Below, in pieces: positions 26,153-32,826 of a stretch of DNA of 32,826 bases. This DNA comes from Desulfovibrio sp. (GTDB lineage Bacteria > Desulfobacterota > Desulfovibrionia > Desulfovibrionales > Desulfovibrionaceae), in NCBI GenBank assembly GCA_031272715.1, contig JAISTH010000035.1:1-32826 (forward strand), in the 5' to 3' direction. Both the position numbers and the translations under genes were made by a program. Positions within the stretch are counted from its first letter, which is position 1, and each line of letters begins with the position of its first letter. The notes below the pieces were generated by a model. That model ran no database searches. It was not told the DNA's origin and worked only from the letters and a program-made list of their open reading frames with translations.

Positions 26153-26578
26153 TCAGTCCATCGGCAAGTCGAAGCCGAAAGTCTGCGTGTGCTTCCTTCC
26201 CTGTTCATCCGCGACCGTTGCGGTGATCTCCCAGTAGCCTCCGTGGGGGTACTGCACGAGTGCGAGATAGCGGCCGTCCTTGTCCTCGTTGAAGGCCAGC
26301 TCGGCAGGATAGCCCTCCATGGGCATGGTGGGCATGCGGATGGAGCCTGAAATCTCCCTGCCGACGAGGGGCTTCCCCTTTTCGTCCTTCAGGAGGAGCG
26401 AGACCTGGACGAGTCCTATCTTTATCGGGGATTGCATGCTCCAGACGTATCCATCGCCCTGTCGATCGACCCTTGCGGTGACCACCTTCGATGCGGCGAA
26501 TGCGCCGTACATGGGAGGGAGGGACGCCAGCAGGGTCAAGGCCATGCAGACGGTGGTCAGTTTTCGGATAAACGGCAT
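26153..26578 (-). CDS. YtkA/FixH-like secreted protein
   Basis: This 141-residue protein has a Sec signal peptide (cleavage near GAFAAS) and an immunoglobulin-like domain. A methionine-rich segment, RMPTMPMEGYP, is followed by DGRYLALVQYPHGGYWEIT, the pattern of YtkA/FixH-like domains associated with periplasmic copper or haem-copper oxidase assembly. Met-rich loops can bind Cu(I), so a copper-delivery role for the neighbouring reductase is possible, which would be useful given the absence of a NosL-like lipoprotein. The start at 26578 is chosen by the signal peptide. It lies 49 bp after the gene encoding the second subunit IV-like protein. Confidence 0.65.
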   Translation of the reverse strand: MPFIRKLTTVCMALTLLASLPPMYGAFAASKVVTARVDRQGDGYVWSMQSPIKIGLVQVSLLLKDEKGKPLVGREISGSIRMPTMPMEGYPAELAFNEDKDGRYLALVQYPHGGYWEITATVADEQGRKHTQTFGFDLPMD

Positions 26579-26627
26579 CGCTGGTTCCTGTGAAAGGCGT
26601 TCTTCAGGACGGTTGCGTTCATGATGG

Positions 26628-27200
26628 CTACCATGCCGGGATGTCGCCACCCATCATCCAGAAGAACTGGGGATAGCGATAATGCATGGCGAGCCATTTG
26701 TTGTCGTGGCGCACGGAGAATGCGGCGAGGGAATGGGGCGCGACGGCGAACTTCTCTCCGAAACCTTCCTTGTGGCATGCGGGGCAACTCCACAGGGGCG
26801 TCGTGCTGCAGGTATGGTAGGTGACGTATCCCCATCCGACGAAGACGGCGAGACATGCGCCCAGGATCAGCCATTTCACGCATGGCTTGCGGCGTTGCGC
26901 CCTGTCGAGGAAGGGGAGCAGGACAAGGAAGGCGAGAAGGGTCGCCGGCAGCCAGAAGACGCCCGGCATCTCGAGGCCGTCCTGGCAGTACCGGGTGACC
27001 TGGAAGAAGGCCATGAAGAGCCAGTCGGGTTGCGGCACGGAGGACGTCGTGACCGGGTCGGCGGCGTCCTGGCTCTCCATCCCGTAAGCCGCGAGGATGC
27101 AGAAGAGGGCGACGGCGGCGAGGGCGGCGATCCCGTTGCGCAGGAACTGCCCGGGCCAGAAGGGGGTCGCGTCGTCTGGGGCGTAAGTTTTCGTCTGCAT
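26628..27200 (-). CDS. Cytochrome b6f subunit IV-like protein with one CxxCH haem site (module 2)
   Basis: This 190-residue membrane protein has three hydrophobic helices. PDWL (58-61) stands in the place of the PEWY quinol-site motif of subunit IV. A single c-type haem motif CPACH (139-143) lies in a C-terminal domain that ends in a WMMGG segment. The layout mirrors the protein at 29688, but the Qo-site motif is altered and the haem domain is different. It follows the second cytochrome b by 14 bp. It may carry electrons between a quinol-oxidising complex and the periplasmic reductase. Confidence 0.75.
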   Translation of the reverse strand: MQTKTYAPDDATPFWPGQFLRNGIAALAAVALFCILAAYGMESQDAADPVTTSSVPQPDWLFMAFFQVTRYCQDGLEMPGVFWLPATLLAFLVLLPFLDRAQRRKPCVKWLILGACLAVFVGWGYVTYHTCSTTPLWSCPACHKEGFGEKFAVAPHSLAAFSVRHDNKWLAMHYRYPQFFWMMGGDIPAW

Positions 27201-27214
27201 GTGTCAGGCCCGGA

Positions 27215-27874
27215 TCATTCGGGTTTGCGCACGCCGAGCCTGCGGACCATCGCGAAATGGAAGAACAGGAGGACTGCGGTCAGGATGGGGAGGACAATGG
27301 CGTGGAGGACGAAGAACCTGCTCACGGGCACGTGCCCCCAGAGGGTGTCGCCGGCCAGGAACCATGCGATGGAGTCTGAGAGGATCGGGAGGCTTTGGAG
27401 CCAGTTCGCCATGTTGAGGGTGATCCAGTAGGCCCGCAGATCCCAGGGGAGCAGGTAGCCGGATATCGCGAAGAGTCCCGTGAGCAGCAGGAGCCCGATC
27501 CCTGAGAGCCAGTTGAGTTCCCGGGGCGGGCGGTAGGAGCCGTGATGGATCACGCGGAGCATGTGGAGGAGGACCAGGAGGAAGGCGAGGCAGGCCCCCC
27601 AGCGGTGCATGGATCGCAGGAAGTGGCCCAGGGGGAGGTTTCCCTCGATGAATTCGATGCTTTTCCAGGCGGCCTGCGGGTTCGGCTGGTAGTAGCAGGC
27701 GAGGTAGAGGCCCGAGGCGGTCTGGAGCAGGAGGGCGAGGAAGGCGATGCCGCCGATGCAGTAGCGCCAGTCGACCCAGCGCGGGACTGCGGGGGTGGCG
27801 CGGATCGAGGCGAGGAAGGACGCGAGGCCGAGGCGCTCGTCGAGCCAGGTCTGGAAACGGCGTTCGCCGGGCAT
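27215..27874 (-). CDS. Cytochrome b6-like protein (module 2)
   Basis: This 219-residue cytochrome b N-terminal domain has four transmembrane helices. The two b-haem ligand pairs are H90/H104 and H191/H206, with spacing as in cytochrome b6, and GYLLPWDLRAYW and PPRELNW are family motifs. The start at 27874 gives the usual N-terminus, with AAGGAGG about 11 bases upstream; an upstream ATG at 27904 is possible. Together with the next gene it forms a second cytochrome b/subunit IV module without its own Rieske protein. It starts 92 bp after the reductase stop. Confidence 0.88.
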   Translation of the reverse strand: MPGERRFQTWLDERLGLASFLASIRATPAVPRWVDWRYCIGGIAFLALLLQTASGLYLACYYQPNPQAAWKSIEFIEGNLPLGHFLRSMHRWGACLAFLLVLLHMLRVIHHGSYRPPRELNWLSGIGLLLLTGLFAISGYLLPWDLRAYWITLNMANWLQSLPILSDSIAWFLAGDTLWGHVPVSRFFVLHAIVLPILTAVLLFFHFAMVRRLGVRKPE

Positions 27875-27966
27875 GTGGCGGACTTCCTCCTTACGGTGAA
27901 GCATGTCCCGCGAGGCGCGGGGGAGGGGTATCTCCTCCTCCGCGCCGGCGGGACCGGATGTCGGGC

Positions 27967-29568
27967 TCAGGCTTCGACGATGAACCATCCCCGCATCTCA
28001 AGATGCAGGGGACCGCAGAAGTACGAGCAGAACATGGCGAACTTGCCGACCTTGTCGGCCGTGAACTCGAAGACCACGGACTTGCCCTGGGGAACGCCCC
28101 AGTTGGTCTGCTGGCCGTACTCGTTGATGATGAAGCCGTGGACCGGGGCCGGATCGTTGGTCAGGCCGGTCGCCTTGTCGATGTTGGTCAGGATGACGCG
28201 GACCTTGTCGCCCTTCTTCACCGTGACCGTGTCGGGCTTGAAGCCGTAGCTGAACTCCTGCAGGCGCACTTCGACCACGCCGTCGGCGGTCTTCGTGACG
28301 CCCGGGGCCCCCTTGTCCTCGGGGATCAGGCGGGCGACGACCTTCGGATCCTTGTGCGGGGCGTAGAGGGCCGCATACCCTTCGGGCGGGAGCTTGGCGT
28401 CGAGGTAGCCGACGATGGCGTCGGCCTTGATGATCTTCGCGTTGTGGGGTTCGGGCACGGTCGGAGCCCGGGCGATGACCTCTTCCTTCTCGAGGTCGAT
28501 GAGTTCGACGTTCGTGGGATCCTGGTTGGAGGTGGATCCAGCGAACAGCCCCGTGGAGTACTTGTTGAAGACGGCGATGTACTTGCTGTCCGGGGTGATC
28601 TGCAGATGGCCGGGACGGTAGTGCACGGGGATCTTCTTCACCACCTCCTGCGTCGCCACGTTGATCTTGGCGACGGCGTTGTCCACGAAGAGGGTGGTGT
28701 AGGCCCACTTGCCGTCACCGGTGAAGACGGTGTGGAGCGGGCCGGGGGCCGGGCTCTTGGGGAAGCCGGCCACGGCGGGGGTGAGGTCGATCTCCTTCAC
28801 CACCTCGAGCTTGGCGATGTCGATGATGGGGATGTTCCCGGAAAGCTTGCCCGCGACCCAGGCCTGCTTGCCGTCGATGGTGATGTCGATGCCGTGGGGG
28901 TTCTTCCCGGCAGGGATGAACTTGATGTGCTTGAAGGTCGGCACGTCGATGACGTGGACGCCCGAGCGGTAGTAGTCGGTCGCGAGGCAGTACTTCCCGT
29001 CGTGGGTGACGACGAGGTAGTCGGGGGCCGACTCCTTGCCTTCGGAAACGTCGATGACGTCGACCTTGCCGCTGGCGATGTCGATCTTCGCCATCTTGCC
29101 GGAGAGTTCGCCGGTCGCGAAGAGCGTCTTTCCGTCGGGGGTGATGGCGATGTGGTGGGGACCGAAGGGAGCAGGGATGTTGATCTTGCGGATCAGCTCC
29201 AAGGTGGCGATGTCGACGATGCCGACGGCGGAGTCGCCCTTGTCGTTGATGTAGAGGTACTTGCCGTCCGGGGTGCCGTTCGTGCCGGGGGAGTTCGTCC
29301 CGGAGAAGACGGGCTCGTGGGTGTCGACGCCGATCGGGATGAGCTTCAGCGTCCGGAGGCTGGGGAGTCCGATGACTTCCACCGTTCCGGAAATGCCGCC
29401 GGAGGCGAAGATGATGTACGGATCCTTCTCCGGGGTCTTGCCTGCGATGGCGGGGACGCCGGTCTGGGAATCGGCGGCCTGGACGTTCCAGGCCGCGGAC
29501 AGCGTCAGGAGCGCCGCGAGGAGCAGGGTGAGGGCGAAGGCGCCGGTTCCGCGAAGTTTTGTGGGCAT
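27967..29568 (-). CDS. Nitrous-oxide-reductase-like protein, lactonase-type propeller fused to a CuA domain
   Basis: This 533-residue periplasmic protein has a Sec (not Tat) signal peptide (cleavage near QAADS). Residues about 45-400 form a propeller with YVTN/lactonase-like strands. It also carries NosZ-style segments: THEP, NPHG, GPLHT, PGHLQ and EPHN. Candidate CuZ-type ligands are H84, H138, H139, H225, H279, H321 and H375, seven in all. The C-terminal cupredoxin has the full CuA set: H477, C514, C518, H522, M525. Canonical NosZ has a HH pair in the first motif; here that is a single His, and the pair falls in the second. It is shorter than the roughly 640-residue canonical enzyme. The start follows AGGAGGT. 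N2O reduction is the leading idea but is not proven. Confidence 0.72.
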   Translation of the reverse strand: MPTKLRGTGAFALTLLLAALLTLSAAWNVQAADSQTGVPAIAGKTPEKDPYIIFASGGISGTVEVIGLPSLRTLKLIPIGVDTHEPVFSGTNSPGTNGTPDGKYLYINDKGDSAVGIVDIATLELIRKINIPAPFGPHHIAITPDGKTLFATGELSGKMAKIDIASGKVDVIDVSEGKESAPDYLVVTHDGKYCLATDYYRSGVHVIDVPTFKHIKFIPAGKNPHGIDITIDGKQAWVAGKLSGNIPIIDIAKLEVVKEIDLTPAVAGFPKSPAPGPLHTVFTGDGKWAYTTLFVDNAVAKINVATQEVVKKIPVHYRPGHLQITPDSKYIAVFNKYSTGLFAGSTSNQDPTNVELIDLEKEEVIARAPTVPEPHNAKIIKADAIVGYLDAKLPPEGYAALYAPHKDPKVVARLIPEDKGAPGVTKTADGVVEVRLQEFSYGFKPDTVTVKKGDKVRVILTNIDKATGLTNDPAPVHGFIINEYGQQTNWGVPQGKSVVFEFTADKVGKFAMFCSYFCGPLHLEMRGWFIVEA

Positions 29569-29687
29569 GAGGACCTCCTTTGGTGGCAGGGACTGCTGAA
29601 GCGTGTTTCCTTCCGGGGGGTGGACTGCCAAGGACGTATGTGGGGGCCGGCCGTGCGCGGACGCCGTGTCGGCCCGAATTCGCGACG

Positions 29688-30374
29688 CTATTTCTTCCTC
29701 GAAAGATACGCCGAGACCTCGTGTCGTTCGGCATCGCTCAGGGGGACGATGGACATGATGCTGGACGGGCTCACGATCTTGGGGTTGATGATGACGCGCT
29801 CCATGTACGTGCGTCCGGAGCGGGAGCCGATGTGGGTGAGGTCGGGGGCCATGAAGCCGCCCTGGCCGTCCATTTTGTGGCACAGGATGCAGAATCTGTA
29901 GAAGATGTCCTTTCCGGCCGCCACCTGCTGATCCGTGACGGGCGGCAGTTTCATCGAGTCGTCCTCCTGGTAGGCGACCACCGTCAGCAGGATCATCGCG
30001 GCGATGGCGAGGACTCCCGCCGTGAGGGAACGGGGGCGCTGCAGGACGCCCCGGGCGGGCTTCCTGTCCAGGAAGGGGAGGAGGACGAGGGCCGCGAAGA
30101 GCAGAAGGGGCAGGACGAAGGTTCCGACGACGATCAGGGGCCCGTGGAAGTACTTCAGCAGCTGGAAGTAGAAGAGGAAGTACCATTCCGGGCGGGGGAC
30201 GTAGGACGTGTCGCTGGGGCTGGCCATCTCTTCCAGCGGGACCTGCCACACCTGGGAGACGAGGAGGATGGCCAGCAGCACGATGACCGCAACGATGCCT
30301 TCGACGAGGAGGTGGTCGGGGTAGAAGGGATGGCCGCTGTGGCCGTTGCCCGATGTCTTGTCTGCTGTGGTCAT
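29688..30374 (-). CDS. Cytochrome b6f subunit IV/cytochrome c fusion (module 1)
   Basis: This 228-residue protein has three transmembrane helices with the quinol-site motif PEWY (62-65). A fused C-terminal monohaem cytochrome c domain follows, with CILCH (162-166) and a later GGFMAPDLTHIG segment. Such fusions replace separate subunit IV and cytochrome c in some bacterial menaquinol-cytochrome c complexes. It is the third gene of the Rieske-cytochrome b-cytochrome c set, and the reductase gene follows 119 bp downstream, with its own strong Shine-Dalgarno. The complex would pass quinol electrons to the CuA domain through this haem. Confidence 0.88.
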   Translation of the reverse strand: MTTADKTSGNGHSGHPFYPDHLLVEGIVAVIVLLAILLVSQVWQVPLEEMASPSDTSYVPRPEWYFLFYFQLLKYFHGPLIVVGTFVLPLLLFAALVLLPFLDRKPARGVLQRPRSLTAGVLAIAAMILLTVVAYQEDDSMKLPPVTDQQVAAGKDIFYRFCILCHKMDGQGGFMAPDLTHIGSRSGRTYMERVIINPKIVSPSSIMSIVPLSDAERHEVSAYLSRKK

Positions 30375-30392
30375 GGCGTTCCGCTCGGTCCT

Positions 30393-31061
30393 CTAGAGTG
30401 GCTGCGAGATGCCCTGTCTGCGGATCATGAAGAAGTGCGCGGCCAGGAAGACCAGAAGCAGCGCCGGGAGGAACATCACGTGGATGACGAAGAACCTGAC
30501 GAGGGTCAGGGCCCCGACCTCGCTGCCGCCGCGCAGGACGTTCGCGAGGAAGTCGCCGACGAGGGGCACGGTCGCCACGAGGTTGATGCCGACGGTGGTG
30601 GCCCAGTAGGCCTTCTGGTCCCAGGGGAGCAGGTATCCCGAGAACCCGAAGCCGATGACGATCACGAGGAGGAAGATGCCTGCGATCCAGTTCAGTTCGC
30701 GGGGTTTCTTGTAGGCGCCGGTGAAGTAGACCCGCATCATGTGCAGGAAGACCATGACGATGGCGGCGCTGGCCCCGACCCTGTGGACGGCCCGCACGAG
30801 GGAGCCGAACATGACCTCGTCCTGGATGTAGGTGACGCTGGCGTAAGCGTGGTCGGGGGAGGGCACGTAGTAGAGCATGAGGAACATGCCGGTGACGATC
30901 TGCAGCAGGATCAGCATGAAGGCGATGCCCCCGAAGCAGTACATGAGGGCCTTGGGGGTCTTCAGGGGGTTGGCGTGGTCGGGGACGGGATGGTCGGCGA
31001 TGGCCCGGACCAGAGGCTCGAGGTTGAGACGGTCGTCGAGGAACGCGTAGATCCTGCCCAC
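30393..31061 (-). CDS. Cytochrome b6-like protein (module 1)
   Basis: This 222-residue integral membrane cytochrome b N-terminal domain has b-haem ligands H93/H107 and H194/H209, and the family motifs KKPRELNW and GYLLPWDQKAYW. It starts 2 bp after the Rieske gene and ends 18 bp before the subunit IV/cytochrome c fusion, so it is in one transcript with both. It oxidises menaquinol as part of the bc-type complex. Confidence 0.93.
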   Translation of the reverse strand: MGRIYAFLDDRLNLEPLVRAIADHPVPDHANPLKTPKALMYCFGGIAFMLILLQIVTGMFLMLYYVPSPDHAYASVTYIQDEVMFGSLVRAVHRVGASAAIVMVFLHMMRVYFTGAYKKPRELNWIAGIFLLVIVIGFGFSGYLLPWDQKAYWATTVGINLVATVPLVGDFLANVLRGGSEVGALTLVRFFVIHVMFLPALLLVFLAAHFFMIRRQGISQPL

Positions 31062-31063
31062 GG

Positions 31064-31549
31064 CTACGCCTCCATGACGAAGAGCTTCCGCCCTTCGATC
31101 TTGCAGCCGAGCTTCACGAGGGGCCTCGGCGGCGGACCTTCGACGACGTTACCATGGGCGTCGAAGACGCCCCCGTGGCACGGGCACTTGAACTGGTTCG
31201 TCGTGGCGTCCCAGTCGAGTCCGCACCCGAGGTGGGTGCATCGGCTCGCGAACACGGTGTAGGCATCGTTCCCTTCCTTGACGACGAAGGCGGTCTTCCG
31301 GGACTCCGTCGTCATCCATCCGTCCTTGCGCCTGTAGTGGTAGGTGATCCGGGTGGGCTTGTCGTCGCTGAGATCCCCCAGTTCCGCCGCCTCGATCCAG
31401 TCGTGCTTGTCCTTCTTGAGCGCCGAGGAGATGGTGAAGCCGGTCAGAGGGATGCCGAGGGCGAGGATGAAGAAGCCGGCGATCGCCTTGATGCCGTTCG
31501 CGAGGAAGTTGCGTCGGGATGTTGTCGTCTCTGCGATGGTGGCGGTCAC
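31064..31549 (-). CDS. Rieske 2Fe-2S protein
   Basis: This 161-residue protein has a twin-arginine-type N-terminus (TSRRNFL) with a single hydrophobic helix (about 20-42), then the Rieske domain. CTHLGC and CPCHG supply cluster ligands C104, H106, C122 and H125, with C109 and C124 as the disulfide pair. No ATG fits; the GTG at 31549, six bases after GAGGTGA, gives the expected short N-terminus. The frame stays open far upstream by chance. It is the first gene of the leftward cluster and forms a bc-type complex with the next two products. Confidence 0.9.
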   Translation of the reverse strand: MTATIAETTTSRRNFLANGIKAIAGFFILALGIPLTGFTISSALKKDKHDWIEAAELGDLSDDKPTRITYHYRRKDGWMTTESRKTAFVVKEGNDAYTVFASRCTHLGCGLDWDATTNQFKCPCHGGVFDAHGNVVEGPPPRPLVKLGCKIEGRKLFVMEA

Positions 31550-32325
31550 CGGAGTCACCTCGTGCCCTGCTCGGGCGCTCGCATGGTCGCCAAGGTTCAA
31601 GGGGGAGGACGATGGGGATCGTGTCCCGGTTGGCCTGGACGACGCCGTGGTCCATGGCGCATGGACACAAGGAATTTCCGTGGACGAGGAAATCCACGCA
31701 TGTCCTGTGGCCACGGTCGCCGATGTCCCTCTAGCCCCCCGGAGGGATGTCGCGAAAACGATGGTTGCCCGGAAATCCGGGTGACGGTGCGGACCCGATG
31801 GGGTGTTCATTGCCGCGGGGAGGCGGCAGGCCGGGGGGCGCCAAGGGAGGCAGGGCGCAGGGCCGTTTGCGGACCTGCGTGATGCGCCATGCCGATGGAG
31901 GGACTCTATGCCCGGGAGGCGCGCGAAGTCAAGATTTTCTTCAGGATCGGGGAACGGGGTCGCCCGTTTTGTGCAGATGGTGGCCAATCGTGGCACCGGA
32001 GCCACTTTTGGGGGAGACTGGCTTGCGTGCGGGGCTACGGGATGCTTTGTCCCGCATCCGAGTCGCGCCGTGCCGGGCATCTTGTCCCATGCGTCTTTGT
32101 GCCGATGCCGTGATAGCGGTTCCGGGATGGCATCTTCGGGGGCAGTGCTTCCGTGTTGCGTGATCCGGCGGCGGCCGGCATGTCCACACGCCCGCCATAC
32201 ATGGGGCGACAAGCCGTACGGGCGGCGCATGGCGTGGGTGGTTCCTTCGTCGGCGGGTGTCATGGTGGAAGGTCGCCCGGTCCGTCTCCCGGAATTCCCT
32301 GTCTTGGTCATACGCTTCATGAAGG
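31550..32325. other. Upstream region of the respiratory cluster, no gene seen
   Basis: About 776 bases with only short or low-complexity frames on both strands. It must contain the promoter of the Rieske-led cluster, but I do not find a convincing -35/-10 pair or an FNR-type palindrome. No tRNA or complete insertion sequence is visible. Confidence 0.4.
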
Positions 32326-32495
32326 TTCGCGGAAGGCGGGACAGGCATCGATCGGGACCCAGGCGGCATGCGCCACGGCATGATTGACAAAATCGTCGAA
32401 AAAGGCAGGGATGGAGGCAGGACCAGATCACGATGCCTTGAAAATGCTGGCGGGGCGCAAGGGATCCGGAACGTCCCGCATGCGGCAAACTCCCC
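32326..32495 (+). repeat. Direct repeat, copy 2 (right of the respiratory cluster)
   Basis: Same orientation as 21041-21210, about 95% identical over 170 bases. The similarity fades a few bases later, and a Panacea-domain gene starts 35 bases beyond. The 11,285-base offset equals the size of the segment that recombination between the copies would remove. Confidence 0.9.
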
Positions 32496-32530
32496 CAGGA
32501 TGTCCGCCGGGGTGACCCGGAGGAAGCGCC

Positions 32531-32659
32531 ATGAACACCCGAAACGTGAAGCAGGACAACGGTCCCGTCCCGGTGCAGGCCGTGGCGGACTTCTTCCTCG
32601 CCTACGCCGGCCCCGACGACACGGTCACGCAGCCCAAGCTCCAGAATCTCTGCGCTTAC
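32531..32659 (+). pseudogene. Panacea (DUF4065) domain protein, truncated after 43 codons
   Basis: The ATG at 32531 follows a GAGGAAG ribosome site. Residues 14-43 match the start of Panacea/GepA-like antitoxin domains, reading VPVQAVADFFLAYAG and then VTQPKLQNLCAY. At the Tyr codon (32657-32659) homology stops: the sequence turns into a GC-rich hairpin segment typical of an insertion-sequence end, though the frame stays open to the window edge. Panacea proteins neutralise diverse toxins and are phage- and island-associated. The 3' part, if it exists, lies outside the window. Confidence 0.65.
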
Positions 32660-32826
32660 AGTAGCCGCGGGAAAGCCCGGGCCTTCAGGCCCGGGATGAG
32701 AGCGGCCCAGGCGAAACCCTTGCGGCGTGACCTGGGGGGGCGTGACCCGGCAGGCGGCGCCCGGCCACGCATTCACCCCCGCTTCGGGGCGCCGCCTCTC
32801 CCCGATTGCCCCTGGCATTCCTCCAT
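32660..32826. mobile_element. Probable IS200/IS605-type element terminus
   Basis: The sequence directly after TTAC (32656-32659) contains, 16 bases in, a hairpin with 8-base arms CCCGGGCC/GGCCCGGG and loop TTCA (32676-32695). A subterminal hairpin at this distance from a tetranucleotide target is how IS608-like single-strand elements end, with TTAC left of the left end. The minus strand of 32696-32826 also codes for a low-complexity tail that resembles TnpB C-termini, so orientation is unresolved. Transposase genes, if any, lie to the right of the window. Confidence 0.45.

Noticed and set aside
27967..29568. Calling the reductase a cytochrome cd1-type nitrite reductase or a plain 6-phosphogluconolactonase
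   Set aside because: No haem motif is present, and a lactonase would not carry a fused CuA domain with all five ligands.
29569..30249. In-frame extension of the reductase upstream
   Set aside because: It is antisense-like reading through the cytochrome b/c gene; the ATG at 29568 has a perfect Shine-Dalgarno and signal peptide.
31550..32818. In-frame 423-codon extension upstream of the Rieske protein
   Set aside because: The extension is compositionally odd, crosses the repeat and the IS-like end, and the GTG at 31549 has its own ribosome site.

Overview
This is a GC-rich window from an anaerobic sulfate- or sulfite-reducing bacterium, most likely a Desulfovibrio-like member of the Desulfobacterota. 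The case rests on a complete dsrA-dsrB-dsrD operon with family-typical lengths (437, 386 and 78 residues), followed upstream by a lactate permease, and on a carboxynorspermidine polyamine operon. Species cannot be read from the sequence.

Layout. 1-1400 is a scarred region: an IS21-like terminus with four repeats interrupts the 5' part of a small outer-membrane beta-barrel gene, and a decayed TnpB-type transposase remnant lies further in. 1627-10386 is chromosomal housekeeping: hemW; then a leftward operon (OB/HD nuclease-like protein, tmk, a histone-deacetylase-family enzyme, carboxynorspermidine dehydrogenase, nspC); then surE and a convergent AMMECR1 gene. 10651-15574 is energy metabolism: dsrABD with a good promoter, and lctP. 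16463-20342 holds ilvD, glnS and a tRNA-Ser(GCU).

20534-32826 is an accessory region. Its core is a leftward cluster of twelve genes at 21484-31549. The centrepiece (27967-29568) is a short nitrous-oxide-reductase-like protein: a Sec signal peptide, a YVTN/lactonase-type beta-propeller carrying seven His candidates for a CuZ-like centre, and a C-terminal CuA domain with all expected ligands. Upstream of it are a Rieske protein, a cytochrome b and a subunit IV-cytochrome c fusion. Downstream are a second cytochrome b and a second subunit IV-like protein with one CxxCH, then a YtkA/FixH-like secreted protein, an FtsX-type permease, an ABC ATPase, a small AT-rich secreted or anchored protein, a BNR-repeat membrane-anchored propeller and a second FtsX-type permease. 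I see no recognisable NosD, NosY, NosL or NosR. The reading is a quinol-dependent periplasmic respiration with a non-standard copper-site assembly set, next to the sulfite-reduction genes.

The cluster is bracketed by two direct copies of a ~170-bp sequence (about 95% identical) and starts just beyond the tRNA-Ser gene, which suggests a mobile or island origin. At the right edge a Panacea-domain gene is cut after 43 codons by what looks like an IS200/IS605-type terminus placed exactly after a TTAC.
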